Source of the DNA: an uncultured Saprospirales bacterium
GTDB taxonomy: Bacteria; Bacteroidota; Bacteroidia; Chitinophagales; Saprospiraceae
Length of the DNA: 64,000 nucleotides
Reading direction: 5' to 3'
NCBI GenBank assembly: GCA_937864265.1
Contig: CALMIR010000017.1
Location: 62,001 to 126,000, forward strand
The translations under genes were made by a program, and so were the position numbers. This document shows positions 25,708 to 34,243 of the stretch, one piece after another (the first letter of the stretch is position 1; each line of letters begins with the position of its first letter). Under the pieces are notes generated by a model. The model did not search any database. It was given only the letters and a program-made list of their open reading frames with translations, and had not been told where the DNA came from.

Positions 25708-26652
25708 ATGCGAATTATAGTTTTTTTAATCGGGCTACTCGGTGTCGGACTTTGCCAGGCGCAAAAACAAGTACCTGATATAAAGACCTTTGATGACCTG
25801 GTTTATCCATTTGCTACTCAAAAAATCAGCCTGGCAGATGGCATAGAAATCGCCTATGCTGACCTGGGCAAAGGAGAAAAAACAATCCTATTTATTCACG
25901 GCTTGGGCAGTTATGGGCCAGCCTGGAAGCATAATGTGGCCGAATTGCAGCAACATTACAGGTGTTTGGTCATTGATTTGCCGGGCTATGGGAAGTCGAG
26001 CAAGGGCAATTACGAAGGAGGCATGCCCTTTTTTGCGAAAGCGGTAAAAGATTTTGGCGATGCCTTGGGATTGGAAAAAGTGGTATTAGCCGGGCATTCG
26101 ATGGGCGGACAAATTGCTATCGTTACTGCCTTGGCTTATCCAGATTGGGTAGATGAATTGATATTGGTTGCTCCAGCCGGGTTTGAAACTTTTAACAAAG
26201 GGCAGAAAGAATGGTTTCGGGAAGTCATCACCTACGATGGTGTGCGCCTGACGACCGTCGATCAGATCAAAGAAAATATGGCTTGGAATTTTTACAACAT
26301 GCCGAAAGACGCGGAATTTATGATAACAGACCGCATCGCCATGCGTCAGGCTTCCGATTTTTCGGGCTACTGTCACATCATTCCCCAGTCAGTAATTGGT
26401 ATGGTGGATACCCCTGTTTTTGATGATTTGCCTCAAGTGAAGGCTAAAACCCTGGTAGTTTATGGCGAAAACGACAACCTGATTCCCAATCGTTTCCTCA
26501 ACCCTGGTACGACGGAGGCCATAGCTCGTCAAGGTGCTGAACGCATTCCCAATTGCCGTTTGGAAATGGTTGCCAAAGCCGGGCATTTTGTCCATTTCGA
26601 ACAAGCCAATACGGTTAATCAGTTGATGTTGGATTTTTTAAAGGAAAAATAG
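25708..26652 (+). CDS. Exported alpha/beta hydrolase
   Basis: A 314-aa protein is read from ATG 25708, which gives a signal peptide (MRIIVFLIGLLGVGLCQAQ); a longer in-frame start at 25621 overlaps the barrel gene and is rejected. Hydrolase motifs: HGXG loop LFIHGLGSYGPAWKHN, nucleophile VLAGHSMGGQIAI (Ser), acid LVVYGENDNLIPNRF (Asp) and His in KAGHFVHFEQA. It is periplasmic by prediction. It lies 71 bp after the barrel gene and is followed by a hairpin repeat. Confidence 0.92.
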   Translation: MRIIVFLIGLLGVGLCQAQKQVPDIKTFDDLVYPFATQKISLADGIEIAYADLGKGEKTILFIHGLGSYGPAWKHNVAELQQHYRCLVIDLPGYGKSSKGNYEGGMPFFAKAVKDFGDALGLEKVVLAGHSMGGQIAIVTALAYPDWVDELILVAPAGFETFNKGQKEWFREVITYDGVRLTTVDQIKENMAWNFYNMPKDAEFMITDRIAMRQASDFSGYCHIIPQSVIGMVDTPVFDDLPQVKAKTLVVYGENDNLIPNRFLNPGTTEAIARQGAERIPNCRLEMVAKAGHFVHFEQANTVNQLMLDFLKEK

Positions 26653-26740
26653 TGCTTGGAACTAGGCACATACATGGTGTGGTAAACACACCCGCTCCGC
26701 TATAGGCGTATCGGGCAGACTGCTTTTGGCGTGGCAAGCC

Positions 26741-26810
26741 TGAAACCAGCCCGTCTTCTCCCGCGTTTTTCGCGGGAGAAGGCGGGGGCAGGAAAACTAG
26801 AAACCTGAAA
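26741..26810. repeat. Dispersed hairpin repeat (copy 2), possible terminator
   Basis: A 16-bp stem (26750-26765 with 26771-26786; one G-T wobble, the inner 11 bp perfect) closes a TTTTT loop. It is flanked by TGAAACCAG on the left and GGGGGCAGGAAAACTAG plus AAACCTGAAAC on the right. The 28 bases from 26750 to 26777 recur identically at 47425-47452. The hairpin sits between the hydrolase stop and the symporter start and lacks a 3' U-tract. Confidence 0.7.
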
Positions 26811-26815
26811 CTTAC

Positions 26816-28315
26816 ATGGCTCTAGCTTGGATACTCTTTTCGATTTACTTGATTGGCACAGCATGGCTGGGCTGGCTGGGGCATAAACGCACCAACGATT
26901 TCAGCAGTTTTGCCATTGGCAAAGGTGATTTGTCGCCTTTTGTGGTTGGGGTTACCCTGGCTGCGAGTACGGCTTCAGCGGCCACTTTTATCATCAATCC
27001 CGGCTTTGTTTACGTGGACGGACTGGCTGCTTTTATGCATTTGGGTATCAGCGTATATATTGGCTTTGTTGGTATGTTGATCCTGTTATCTTTTCGATTT
27101 AGGCGAATGGGAGAAGATATGAAAGCCTTGACCATACCCGACTGGATTGGAAAACGTTATGGTTCTAAGGCGTATTCCTTGTATTTTGCTTGTATCAATT
27201 TACTCGCTTTTGCTTTCATTGTGTTGCTGGTAGGGGGCATTTCTATTGTGATGCAAAAACTGCTGGGTGTTTCCAATTGGACCGCTTTAATTATTACCTT
27301 GGTTTTCGTAACGGGCTACGTCCTTTTTGGAGGCACTTATGCCCATGTTTTTACCAATATGCTCCAGGGGTTCTTAATGATTGGAGTATCGCTGCTCATC
27401 GTTGGTTATGGCCTGAAGTTGATGTTCACGCCTGATTTTTGGAATACCATTGCCCAATTGGCACCCGAAATGAAGCAAGCCGTGAATCCCAAAAGCAAAT
27501 TGTACAATGATTATTTTTCTACTTATGTAGCAGGTTTTTTTATAGGCGCTGCATTGGTTTGCCAGCCCCATATTTTGACTAAGGCTTTATACGTCAAAAC
27601 GGATCGGGCAGTTCGGCACTATATTGCAGTATTCAGTGTGGTATTTCTTCTATTTTGCCTTTTGCTGGCTGCCGGATTTTGGGCACATGGAATAGTGACA
27701 CCAGAACAATTGAATGATCCGACAACAGGCACTTTCCGGCAAGACTTGGTGATGACCGTTTTTTTGCAAGAAGCATTTCCCGATTGGGTTTTTACGATCA
27801 TCAGTGTAGTCCTTTTAGCTGCCGCGATGTCCACTTTGGATGGGCTGTTGGTCGGTATTTCTACTATTACTGCCAACGACTTGGTTATCAATTTGCTAGA
27901 ACGATTTAGGCCGGGAAAATATTCCTCCATGGAACAGATGAAACTGGCGTTCAGGGCAAGCCATCTCGTCCTCATCATATTGGCCGTATGTACTTTTTTT
28001 GTGAGCTTGAACCCGCCGAAGTTGCTGGGCATTTTTGGTCAGGTAGGCGTGTATGGCTTGGTTTTGGCTGCTGTACCGCCTTTGTTGATGGGAATTTTGT
28101 TTAAACGGGTGAGCATGGGGCTAACCTGGGCGGCTTCTCTGTTGGGTATGTCGCTCCATTTTGGGTTGTATTTTTTTGGAGAAAAGCTCTTCCCCCATTC
28201 GGGTATCGCCTTTGCCAACCCAGGCGTTACAGCTACTTTAGGATTGATTACCAGTTTATTACCAACAGGACTTTGGGCCTGGTGGCAAGAAAGATTCTTT
28301 GGATCAAAAACCTGA
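26816..28315 (+). CDS. Sodium:solute symporter family protein
   Basis: The 499-aa integral membrane protein has about 13 hydrophobic segments. Family signatures: SFAIGKGDLSPFVVGVTLAA with the Ser/Ala-rich first broken helix (ASTASAATFIINPGFVY), RRMGEDMKALTIPDWIGKRY, and AAAMSTLDGLLVGISTITAN, the SSF sodium-site helix. Substrate is not predictable; relatives carry proline, pantothenate, acetate or sugars. The next genes (KAS III-like, acyl ligase) run in the same direction and suggest an organic acid, which is inference. Confidence 0.93.
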   Translation: MALAWILFSIYLIGTAWLGWLGHKRTNDFSSFAIGKGDLSPFVVGVTLAASTASAATFIINPGFVYVDGLAAFMHLGISVYIGFVGMLILLSFRFRRMGEDMKALTIPDWIGKRYGSKAYSLYFACINLLAFAFIVLLVGGISIVMQKLLGVSNWTALIITLVFVTGYVLFGGTYAHVFTNMLQGFLMIGVSLLIVGYGLKLMFTPDFWNTIAQLAPEMKQAVNPKSKLYNDYFSTYVAGFFIGAALVCQPHILTKALYVKTDRAVRHYIAVFSVVFLLFCLLLAAGFWAHGIVTPEQLNDPTTGTFRQDLVMTVFLQEAFPDWVFTIISVVLLAAAMSTLDGLLVGISTITANDLVINLLERFRPGKYSSMEQMKLAFRASHLVLIILAVCTFFVSLNPPKLLGIFGQVGVYGLVLAAVPPLLMGILFKRVSMGLTWAASLLGMSLHFGLYFFGEKLFPHSGIAFANPGVTATLGLITSLLPTGLWAWWQERFFGSKT

Positions 28316-28398
28316 ACCCTTACGGAAGTGAAAGAGTAAACATCCCGGATTTTACTTTGATTCTCAAATGGTTTTGGTTTGCAAACAGCTTATTATTC

Positions 28399-29388
28399 AT
28401 GCGAAATGCACGTATCGTTTCTTGTGGCGCATTTGCCCCGGAGCGGGTGATAACGAACCAGTTTTTTAATGATTATTTTGGCGAAGACGTCGAATCCTGG
28501 TTGAGTGAAAATGTACATATTTACGAAAGGCGATGGTGTCAGCCCGATGAAAGTACAGCTGATTTAGCGGAAAAAGCAGCCCGACAAGCATTAGAAAGAG
28601 CTGGTATAGCGGCGTCAGCACTGGATTTGATTGTATTGTCCACCGATACGCCTGAATATGTTTCGCCTTCAACAGCGGCTGTGGTGCAATACCGATTGGG
28701 CGCAGATAAAGCGGGCACTTTCGATATCAACGCAGCCTGTGCGGGCTTCGTGACGGCACTAGATATTGGTGCTAAATACATCCGTTCGGACGAACAATAC
28801 GAGTATGTGCTGGTCATAGGCGCTTATGCCATGAGCAAATACCTGAACCCGGACGATAAAAAAACGGTGACACTCTTTGCGGATGGTGCAGGAGCTGTAG
28901 TGCTCAAGGCCGAGAAACAGCCTGAGCAGGGGTTTTTGGCTAGCGAACTCATCACCAAAGGCCAGTACCACGATTGGATGGGGATTTATGCTGGAGGCAC
29001 GAAAACACCGACGGATCAGGCCGTTTTAGAAGCCAATGCGCATCGCCTGCAATTTGTAAAAAAATTCCCCAAAGAATTAAATCCGGAAATATGGACGGCT
29101 ATGGCGACGAAACTATGCCAGCGGACAGAGATACCTTGCCGCGAAGTTAGTCGGTTTTTTATTACCCAGATCAACATCAACAGCATCTGGGAAACCATGG
29201 ATCGTTTAAAGGTTGCCCGTGAAAAAGCCCATACAGTCATGCACTATTACGGTTATACCGGATCGGCTTGTATTCCTATGGCCTTCAACGATGCCTGGGA
29301 AAAGGGGCTGGTATCAACTGGCGATGTGGTGTTTTTTATTGGCTCGGGTGGCGGTTTGTCGTTTGCAAGTGCCGCTTTTCGATTGTGA
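28399..29388 (+). CDS. Beta-ketoacyl-ACP synthase III-like protein with altered catalytic triad
   Basis: A 329-aa protein is read from ATG 28399; the longer frame overlaps the symporter and is not KAS-like. It has thiolase-fold features: VLSTDTPEYVSPSTAAVVQY, the nucleophile Cys114 in DINAACAGFVTALDIG, and the C-terminal FIGSGGGLSFASAAFRL. Against E. coli FabH the catalytic His244 position is Thr256 (FFITQININSI) and Asn274 is Tyr286 (YYGYTGSACIP), without gaps in that stretch. It retains the acyl-accepting Cys but lacks the decarboxylation residues, so it may act as an acyltransferase or condense non-malonyl substrates. It is followed 28 bp later by an acyl-CoA ligase gene. Confidence 0.88.
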   Translation: MRNARIVSCGAFAPERVITNQFFNDYFGEDVESWLSENVHIYERRWCQPDESTADLAEKAARQALERAGIAASALDLIVLSTDTPEYVSPSTAAVVQYRLGADKAGTFDINAACAGFVTALDIGAKYIRSDEQYEYVLVIGAYAMSKYLNPDDKKTVTLFADGAGAVVLKAEKQPEQGFLASELITKGQYHDWMGIYAGGTKTPTDQAVLEANAHRLQFVKKFPKELNPEIWTAMATKLCQRTEIPCREVSRFFITQININSIWETMDRLKVAREKAHTVMHYYGYTGSACIPMAFNDAWEKGLVSTGDVVFFIGSGGGLSFASAAFRL

Positions 29389-29416
29389 TGTGTTTTTGCG
29401 ATAAAAAACAAAGTTT

Positions 29417-30937
29417 ATGCATGCTCCTTTTCAGCCACCGGCTACCGATTGGGCCGCCAAATGGGCCATTTACCAAGCACAGCAGATTGCTTTCAAAGAA
29501 CATGAAAGTGGTCGGCAACTCAGTTACCGTTCCCTGAATCTATTGGGGAATCGACTAGCTGTTTTTTTGCATCAGGAAAAGGGACTGAGAAAAGGGGATC
29601 GCGTAGCTGTTTTGGCTGAAAACTGCCTGGAATATCTCCTTTTATTTGTTGCAGCTCAGAAAAGCGGGCTGATCTTGGTGCCACTCAATTACCGTTTGGC
29701 AGCACCAGAAATCGAATATTTGCTGAACAATGCAAATGTACAACTGCTTTTGGCAGAACCCCAGTTCCTAGCAAAATTGGAAAGTACCAGTCTATACAGA
29801 AAAATACCCGGTTTGGACTGGTCAAGCTTGCAGCAACTTTGCACGGAGGAGGAAGCGATGGAAAGTTATGATGACTTTACACCTGCTAACATAGAAGAAG
29901 ACGATCCTATTTTTTTGCTTTATACCTCTGGGACGACCGGGTTTCCCAAGGCATCGCTTTATACCCACAAGATGTTGTTTTGGAACAGCATCAATACGGC
30001 TATGTCGCTGGTAGTCAATTCCGAGAGCCGAACAGTAAACTGTATGCCTCCTTTCCATACAGGCGGCTGGAATGTGCTGACTACTCCTTTTTTGCACCAT
30101 GGAGGCTACACTTGCTTGATGAAAAAGTTTGATGCGAGTACGGTTCTTCGGCTTTTGGAAACAGAAAAGACCACCATTTTTATGGGAGTACCTACCATGT
30201 TGAAAATGATGGCCGAATTGCCCCAATTCGAGAACTCCGATTTAAGTAGCCTGTATTATATTATCGTAGGTGGAGAGTCTATGCCCATACCCCTTATTGA
30301 GCAATGGCATGCCAAAGGAGTACCTATTCGGCAAGGTTATGGCATGACAGAAGTGGGGCCTAATCTCACCTCTCTACACCACAGAGATGCTTTTGCAAAA
30401 ATGGGATCCATCGGGCGGCCTAATTTTTATGTGCAAATCCGTATTGTGGATGAAAATGGCGTGTCTGTGCCACCGGGTCAATCCGGCGAACTGCTATTGA
30501 AAGGCCCAATGGTGAGTCCCGGCTATTGGCGAAATGAAGAGGCTACGGCAAAAGCCTTACAAGACGGCTGGTTTTTAACTGGTGATCGCGTGCGAATGGA
30601 TGAAGATGGCTATTTGTTTGTGATCGATCGGATCAAAAACATGTTCATTTCCGGGGGTGAAAATGTGTATCCGGCGGAAATAGAGCGGGTGTTGTTGGAG
30701 CATGATGCTGTGGCAGAGGCTGCTGTTTTTGGAGTGCCCGATGAAAAATGGGGTGAAGTGGGTAAGGCCCTGATTGTATTAAAGAAAGAGAAAGTTTGCA
30801 CGGACAGCGAACTGGCTCAATATTGTAAAGAAGTACTAGCCAAATTTAAAGTGCCCAAATACATTCAGTTGGTAGAATCACTGCCTAAGAACGATACCGG
30901 CAAAATAGACAGAAAGGCCATTAAAACCTTGGCATAA
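29417..30937 (+). CDS. AMP-dependent acyl-CoA synthetase/ligase
   Basis: The 506-aa ANL enzyme shows the A3 P-loop LLYTSGTTGFPKASLYTH, A5 RQGYGMTEVGPNLT, A7 GWFLTGDRVRMDEDGYL, A8 hinge DRIKNMFISGGENVYPAEIE and the catalytic Lys in PKNDTGKIDRKA. It activates a carboxylic acid with ATP to the adenylate and then transfers it to CoA or a carrier. Chain length is not predictable. The 28-bp gap to the KAS III-like gene points to a shared pathway: this ligase may supply the acyl thioester that loads Cys114. It is the last gene of a plus-strand run, and the intrinsic terminator that follows belongs to the convergent peptidase gene. Confidence 0.94.
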   Translation: MHAPFQPPATDWAAKWAIYQAQQIAFKEHESGRQLSYRSLNLLGNRLAVFLHQEKGLRKGDRVAVLAENCLEYLLLFVAAQKSGLILVPLNYRLAAPEIEYLLNNANVQLLLAEPQFLAKLESTSLYRKIPGLDWSSLQQLCTEEEAMESYDDFTPANIEEDDPIFLLYTSGTTGFPKASLYTHKMLFWNSINTAMSLVVNSESRTVNCMPPFHTGGWNVLTTPFLHHGGYTCLMKKFDASTVLRLLETEKTTIFMGVPTMLKMMAELPQFENSDLSSLYYIIVGGESMPIPLIEQWHAKGVPIRQGYGMTEVGPNLTSLHHRDAFAKMGSIGRPNFYVQIRIVDENGVSVPPGQSGELLLKGPMVSPGYWRNEEATAKALQDGWFLTGDRVRMDEDGYLFVIDRIKNMFISGGENVYPAEIERVLLEHDAVAEAAVFGVPDEKWGEVGKALIVLKKEKVCTDSELAQYCKEVLAKFKVPKYIQLVESLPKNDTGKIDRKAIKTLA

Positions 30938-30940
30938 AAA

Positions 30941-30974
30941 AATAAAAAACCTGGTAGCGCGATGGCTACCAGGT
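30941..30974 (-). terminator. Intrinsic terminator of the C1 peptidase gene
   Basis: A perfect 10-bp stem (ACCTGGTAGC / GCTACCAGGT, 30949-30958 and 30965-30974) with a 6-nt loop. On the minus strand it is followed by TTTTTATTTTTTT. It lies 32 bp past the peptidase stop codon. Confidence 0.8.
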
Positions 30975-31005
30975 TGACAAAAATGGATTAATGCTCTAAT
31001 TCAAG

Positions 31006-32661
31006 TTATTTGATTTTTTTGCTTTGTTTTTCCTGAACGAATTCGCGGACTTTAGCATCCAGCTCGCCGGTCTCTTTTTTGTGCAAAATCATGTTTTTAA
31101 TTTCAGCAGGTGTGTAAGCGTTGGCATTGGCCTTTGAGCGCTGATGTGGTGCTATCAGTTTTTGGCCTTGAGCGGGCAATGCCTGGCTGCGATCGTCAAT
31201 TTCCTCTGCTACCAGACCGATCAATTGACCATCCTGGAAATAAAGCGGATCGCCATATTCGTCGGATAAGAAGTACAAGTTGTTGGCTTCATCCAGTTCA
31301 CTGATATTATCAAATGCGTCGGCTATAAGCACCAGGTAGTAGAAGCCGGTAATACCGGGCATGTAATAATCCCAAGTGAAATAATCCTGACCAACCACTT
31401 CTTCGGCTACACCAGAGTAAGAAGGAATGTCCACATTATTCCACCAGTTGCCTGCGATGCCATAACCGCCCGATTGCAACGGACCATTTTGACCAGGAGA
31501 ACCAATCTGGTTGGTGTAGAGGTCGTACAGAAGAATACCGTAGTCATTTGCATTAAAAGCGTTGTAGTACAAGTAAGAAATATTCCAGTTGGAGCTGGCT
31601 CTTACTGTTTCATCGCCGATATTGTAAACGTTGTATTCTACATATCGAGAGCGAGTGTCGAAGTCGGATTGATTGTCGTTATCCCAAACATTCCAGGGAA
31701 TCAAATCGACAGAACCGCTTACCGTAGGGTCAACCGGATTATTGGGGTCAATTTCGCTGGCCTTGTTAGAGGCGACAAATGCCCCGAAGCAAAAATCACC
31801 ACCAACAAAGAAGTTATAATCAACCCAGATACTGCCGGTATCGCCCCAGCGATTGCCCCATGAGTTGATGATGCGGAAGGCACCATTAGGGCCTTTGTTG
31901 TCGTCGTATCCGACCAGCGCCATCGCGTGGTTGGCGTGTTGTCCTACGTTGGCAAAAGAAGAGTGTGCTGTCAACACGTCGTCAGAATCCCATTGCATGA
32001 AGTTGTCGCCCAGTTTGCAGCCAATGGCCAAAGGGCGGTTGTCAGCGATGTAGCCCTTGAGTTCGTTGATATTCAAATCCACTTTCCGATAATTGGCAAT
32101 TTTGTAATTGGCGGCTTCTCCCGACCAGGATGAGCTGCTGCCAGAGCAATCGCCCAGCCCATCGTAAGGCACGGTTTGCATGGTAGCGATACCTCGGTTG
32201 AGCAACACGTCCAAAGCGGGTTCAAAGTAAGTGCCGTTGCAATCTGCGCCCTTGTCCGCACTGCTGATAGACCAGAACAAGTCTTTTGGACTAAACTGGC
32301 GACTAGCATTGAGGTCTCCCGTTTTAAATCCCTTGTCCATTGCTTCTATAGCTGTTTTAAGGTTGTAACCCACCGCCCAAGCTACGCAAGTGCCATAAGC
32401 GCCCTGGTCACCAATAGGCGGGAAGCTTTGGGTCAAATCGACTTTAGAAGGCAGCGTGCCATTGCCCAAACTACCTAGATTAATGTCGCTCGGTATTTCT
32501 GAAAGGTTTTCATTGTCGGCATTCCAGCCCAGGCTGAACTCGCTGTCGTTGGGGTTGGGGTTTGAGCCATCGTCCTCTAAAGGTTCTGGATCGCAGGCTA
32601 GGAAGTTGGTGACCATAGCCAGGCTCAAAAGTGCAAATAACAGTTTCTTGAAGTTTTTCAT
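31006..32661 (-). CDS. Papain-family (C1) cysteine peptidase lipoprotein
   Basis: A 551-aa protein is read from ATG 32661, which gives a lipoprotein signal ending in TNFLACDPEP. The peptidase domain (about residues 65-290) has Gln and Cys in FPPIGDQGAYGTCVAWAVGY, His in NHAMALVGYDDN and Asn in FRIINSWGNRWGDTGS. The usual first Cys of QGxCGSCW is Tyr, as in several bacterial C1 enzymes. A CARDB-like beta domain follows (ADAFDNISELDEANNLYFL), then a charged C-terminal tail. Probably tethered to the outer membrane and active outside the cytoplasm. Own terminator downstream. Confidence 0.9.
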   Translation of the reverse strand: MKNFKKLLFALLSLAMVTNFLACDPEPLEDDGSNPNPNDSEFSLGWNADNENLSEIPSDINLGSLGNGTLPSKVDLTQSFPPIGDQGAYGTCVAWAVGYNLKTAIEAMDKGFKTGDLNASRQFSPKDLFWSISSADKGADCNGTYFEPALDVLLNRGIATMQTVPYDGLGDCSGSSSSWSGEAANYKIANYRKVDLNINELKGYIADNRPLAIGCKLGDNFMQWDSDDVLTAHSSFANVGQHANHAMALVGYDDNKGPNGAFRIINSWGNRWGDTGSIWVDYNFFVGGDFCFGAFVASNKASEIDPNNPVDPTVSGSVDLIPWNVWDNDNQSDFDTRSRYVEYNVYNIGDETVRASSNWNISYLYYNAFNANDYGILLYDLYTNQIGSPGQNGPLQSGGYGIAGNWWNNVDIPSYSGVAEEVVGQDYFTWDYYMPGITGFYYLVLIADAFDNISELDEANNLYFLSDEYGDPLYFQDGQLIGLVAEEIDDRSQALPAQGQKLIAPHQRSKANANAYTPAEIKNMILHKKETGELDAKVREFVQEKQSKKIK

Positions 32662-32782
32662 GATGTTTGAAATTTTTAAAATGTTGTTAGAAGTTAAAAT
32701 CAGGTTAAGTGCAGGCATTTTTGAGGCTTTAAATGTCCGCCTGCGAGGAGCATTATTAATGGAAAACGAAAGTTTCTGTAAT

Positions 32783-33739
32783 TCAAAATGTAAGTTCCAG
32801 AGGCTGAAATTGGTTAACCCTGGCGTCGTTCAGGTCGAGGTTCTTTTGGTCTTTCAGGTTCAATTCGTTCATATCGGGTTGTCCGGTCATAAAAGTCGTA
32901 CCCGATAAGTCAAGTGCAGCATCGAAAGTAGATTGGAAAAAACGGGTTTTTCCATAAAACAGGCTTCCCTTAAAAGAAGCGTCTTTTTCAAACAGGCCTC
33001 CTTTCAAATCCATCCGACCCTTGAAAAGGACGTTACTGAAAACGGCGCGGTCGTGAAATTTAGTATAATCCAAGAACACACCTTCTTGAAAGCTGACCCT
33101 GGAAAAGTCCGCGTAAGCGTGGAATTCAGCAACCCCAAATTGGGCATCGCCGCCAAAGGTGCATCCTTGAAAGTTAGCAATGCCTCCAATATTGGCATTC
33201 ATAAATTGAGCGGCCTGTGCAAAACGACATTCCTGGAAATACAGGTCGCGCATGTAGATGCTTTTACTAAAATTGGCATCATGCCGGAAAGTAGCGGTTT
33301 CAAAATGAACAGCTTCTTCAAAATAAGTACCGGGGAACGAAGCCAGGCCATCTACGACACTGCCCTTGAAGTTGAATTCTTTCCGAAAAGTACATTCGAT
33401 GAAGCTCAATCCTTTGGTGAAGCGGGTAGCGTGCTGCGTTTTATCGCCTTTTCTATAAGCCAGCACTTTTCCTTTAAATTCACAATTGACAAAAGTAATT
33501 TGTGCATCAATAACGGTAACGTAATAATCCAAATTGACGAGCTGTCCAGGCAGTTGAGTCAAATCCAGATCACCTGAAATGACAGCATTGGTAAGATAAA
33601 TGGCTTCCCCTTTTTGAAGGTTTTTTAAAATTTTATCGGCGCTAACCATTTCCTGTGTAATTTCGGCATTAGAAGTAAGGTTGGAACACCACAGGCAAAG
33701 TCCACTCAGTCCAAGAAAAAGCATTAAAATCCATCTCAT
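32783..33739 (-). CDS. Exported pentapeptide-repeat protein
   Basis: A 318-aa protein is read from ATG 33739 (MRWILMLFLGLSGLCLWCSN, a lipoprotein-like signal). Residues about 95-290 are degenerate pentapeptide repeats with Phe/Ala at fixed positions (e.g. FRKEFNFKGSVVDGLASFPG, FRHDANFSKSIYMRDLYF, FKGRMDLKGGLFEKDASFKG), predicted to form a right-handed quadrilateral beta helix. Cytoplasmic relatives such as Qnr mimic DNA, but a signal peptide argues against that role here. Function unknown. Its 504-bp upstream region is divergent with the CpcT-like gene. Confidence 0.85.
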   Translation of the reverse strand: MRWILMLFLGLSGLCLWCSNLTSNAEITQEMVSADKILKNLQKGEAIYLTNAVISGDLDLTQLPGQLVNLDYYVTVIDAQITFVNCEFKGKVLAYRKGDKTQHATRFTKGLSFIECTFRKEFNFKGSVVDGLASFPGTYFEEAVHFETATFRHDANFSKSIYMRDLYFQECRFAQAAQFMNANIGGIANFQGCTFGGDAQFGVAEFHAYADFSRVSFQEGVFLDYTKFHDRAVFSNVLFKGRMDLKGGLFEKDASFKGSLFYGKTRFFQSTFDAALDLSGTTFMTGQPDMNELNLKDQKNLDLNDARVNQFQPLELTF

Positions 33740-34243
33740 TTTGTTATTTTTTGAGTTTGTTTTCCGTTTTTTTCTACAAGCAAAGTTAGCGTATTGGAGG
33801 AAGCTCGCAAACCACATCTTTATGTGTAAATCTCTGGATTTTTCCTCTAAGGATCAAAATTGATTGCGATGCAAAGATAGGGTAGTGGGCAAGGGAAACG
33901 TTATCAGATATGTCGCAAAGACTTGTAAAAATGTCGCAGCCTGTATAAGTTATTGAAAATCAATATCTTGTTGATTTTATTTTTAGAGCTTTATTCCGGC
34001 ATTGGAATGTTTCTATCATGAAATCGAACAATTAAGCAGCTTTTGAAAACGCTGGATTTGCTGCTTAGTGCCACTTTTTCGATAGCAACTTAAGTGAGCT
34101 AAAGCTTGGCCGTCTTCAATAGTTTAAAGTTGACCGTATAATCAGAGTTGCTGTTATTAAAAGGAAATGTATTATTTAAAAAAACACCAACTGTTTATCA
34201 CCAGAATTACTCAGATTTGTTGCTCAAACAGATAAGTCATTTT
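33740..34243. other. Long AT-rich divergent intergenic region
   Basis: About 500 bp between the pentapeptide-repeat gene (minus) and the CpcT-like gene (plus). A TATCTTTG box on the minus strand (33872-33879) could be the promoter of the pentapeptide-repeat gene. ATGTCGCA occurs twice within 32 bp near 33908-33940. No further gene or RNA recognised. Confidence 0.4.
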
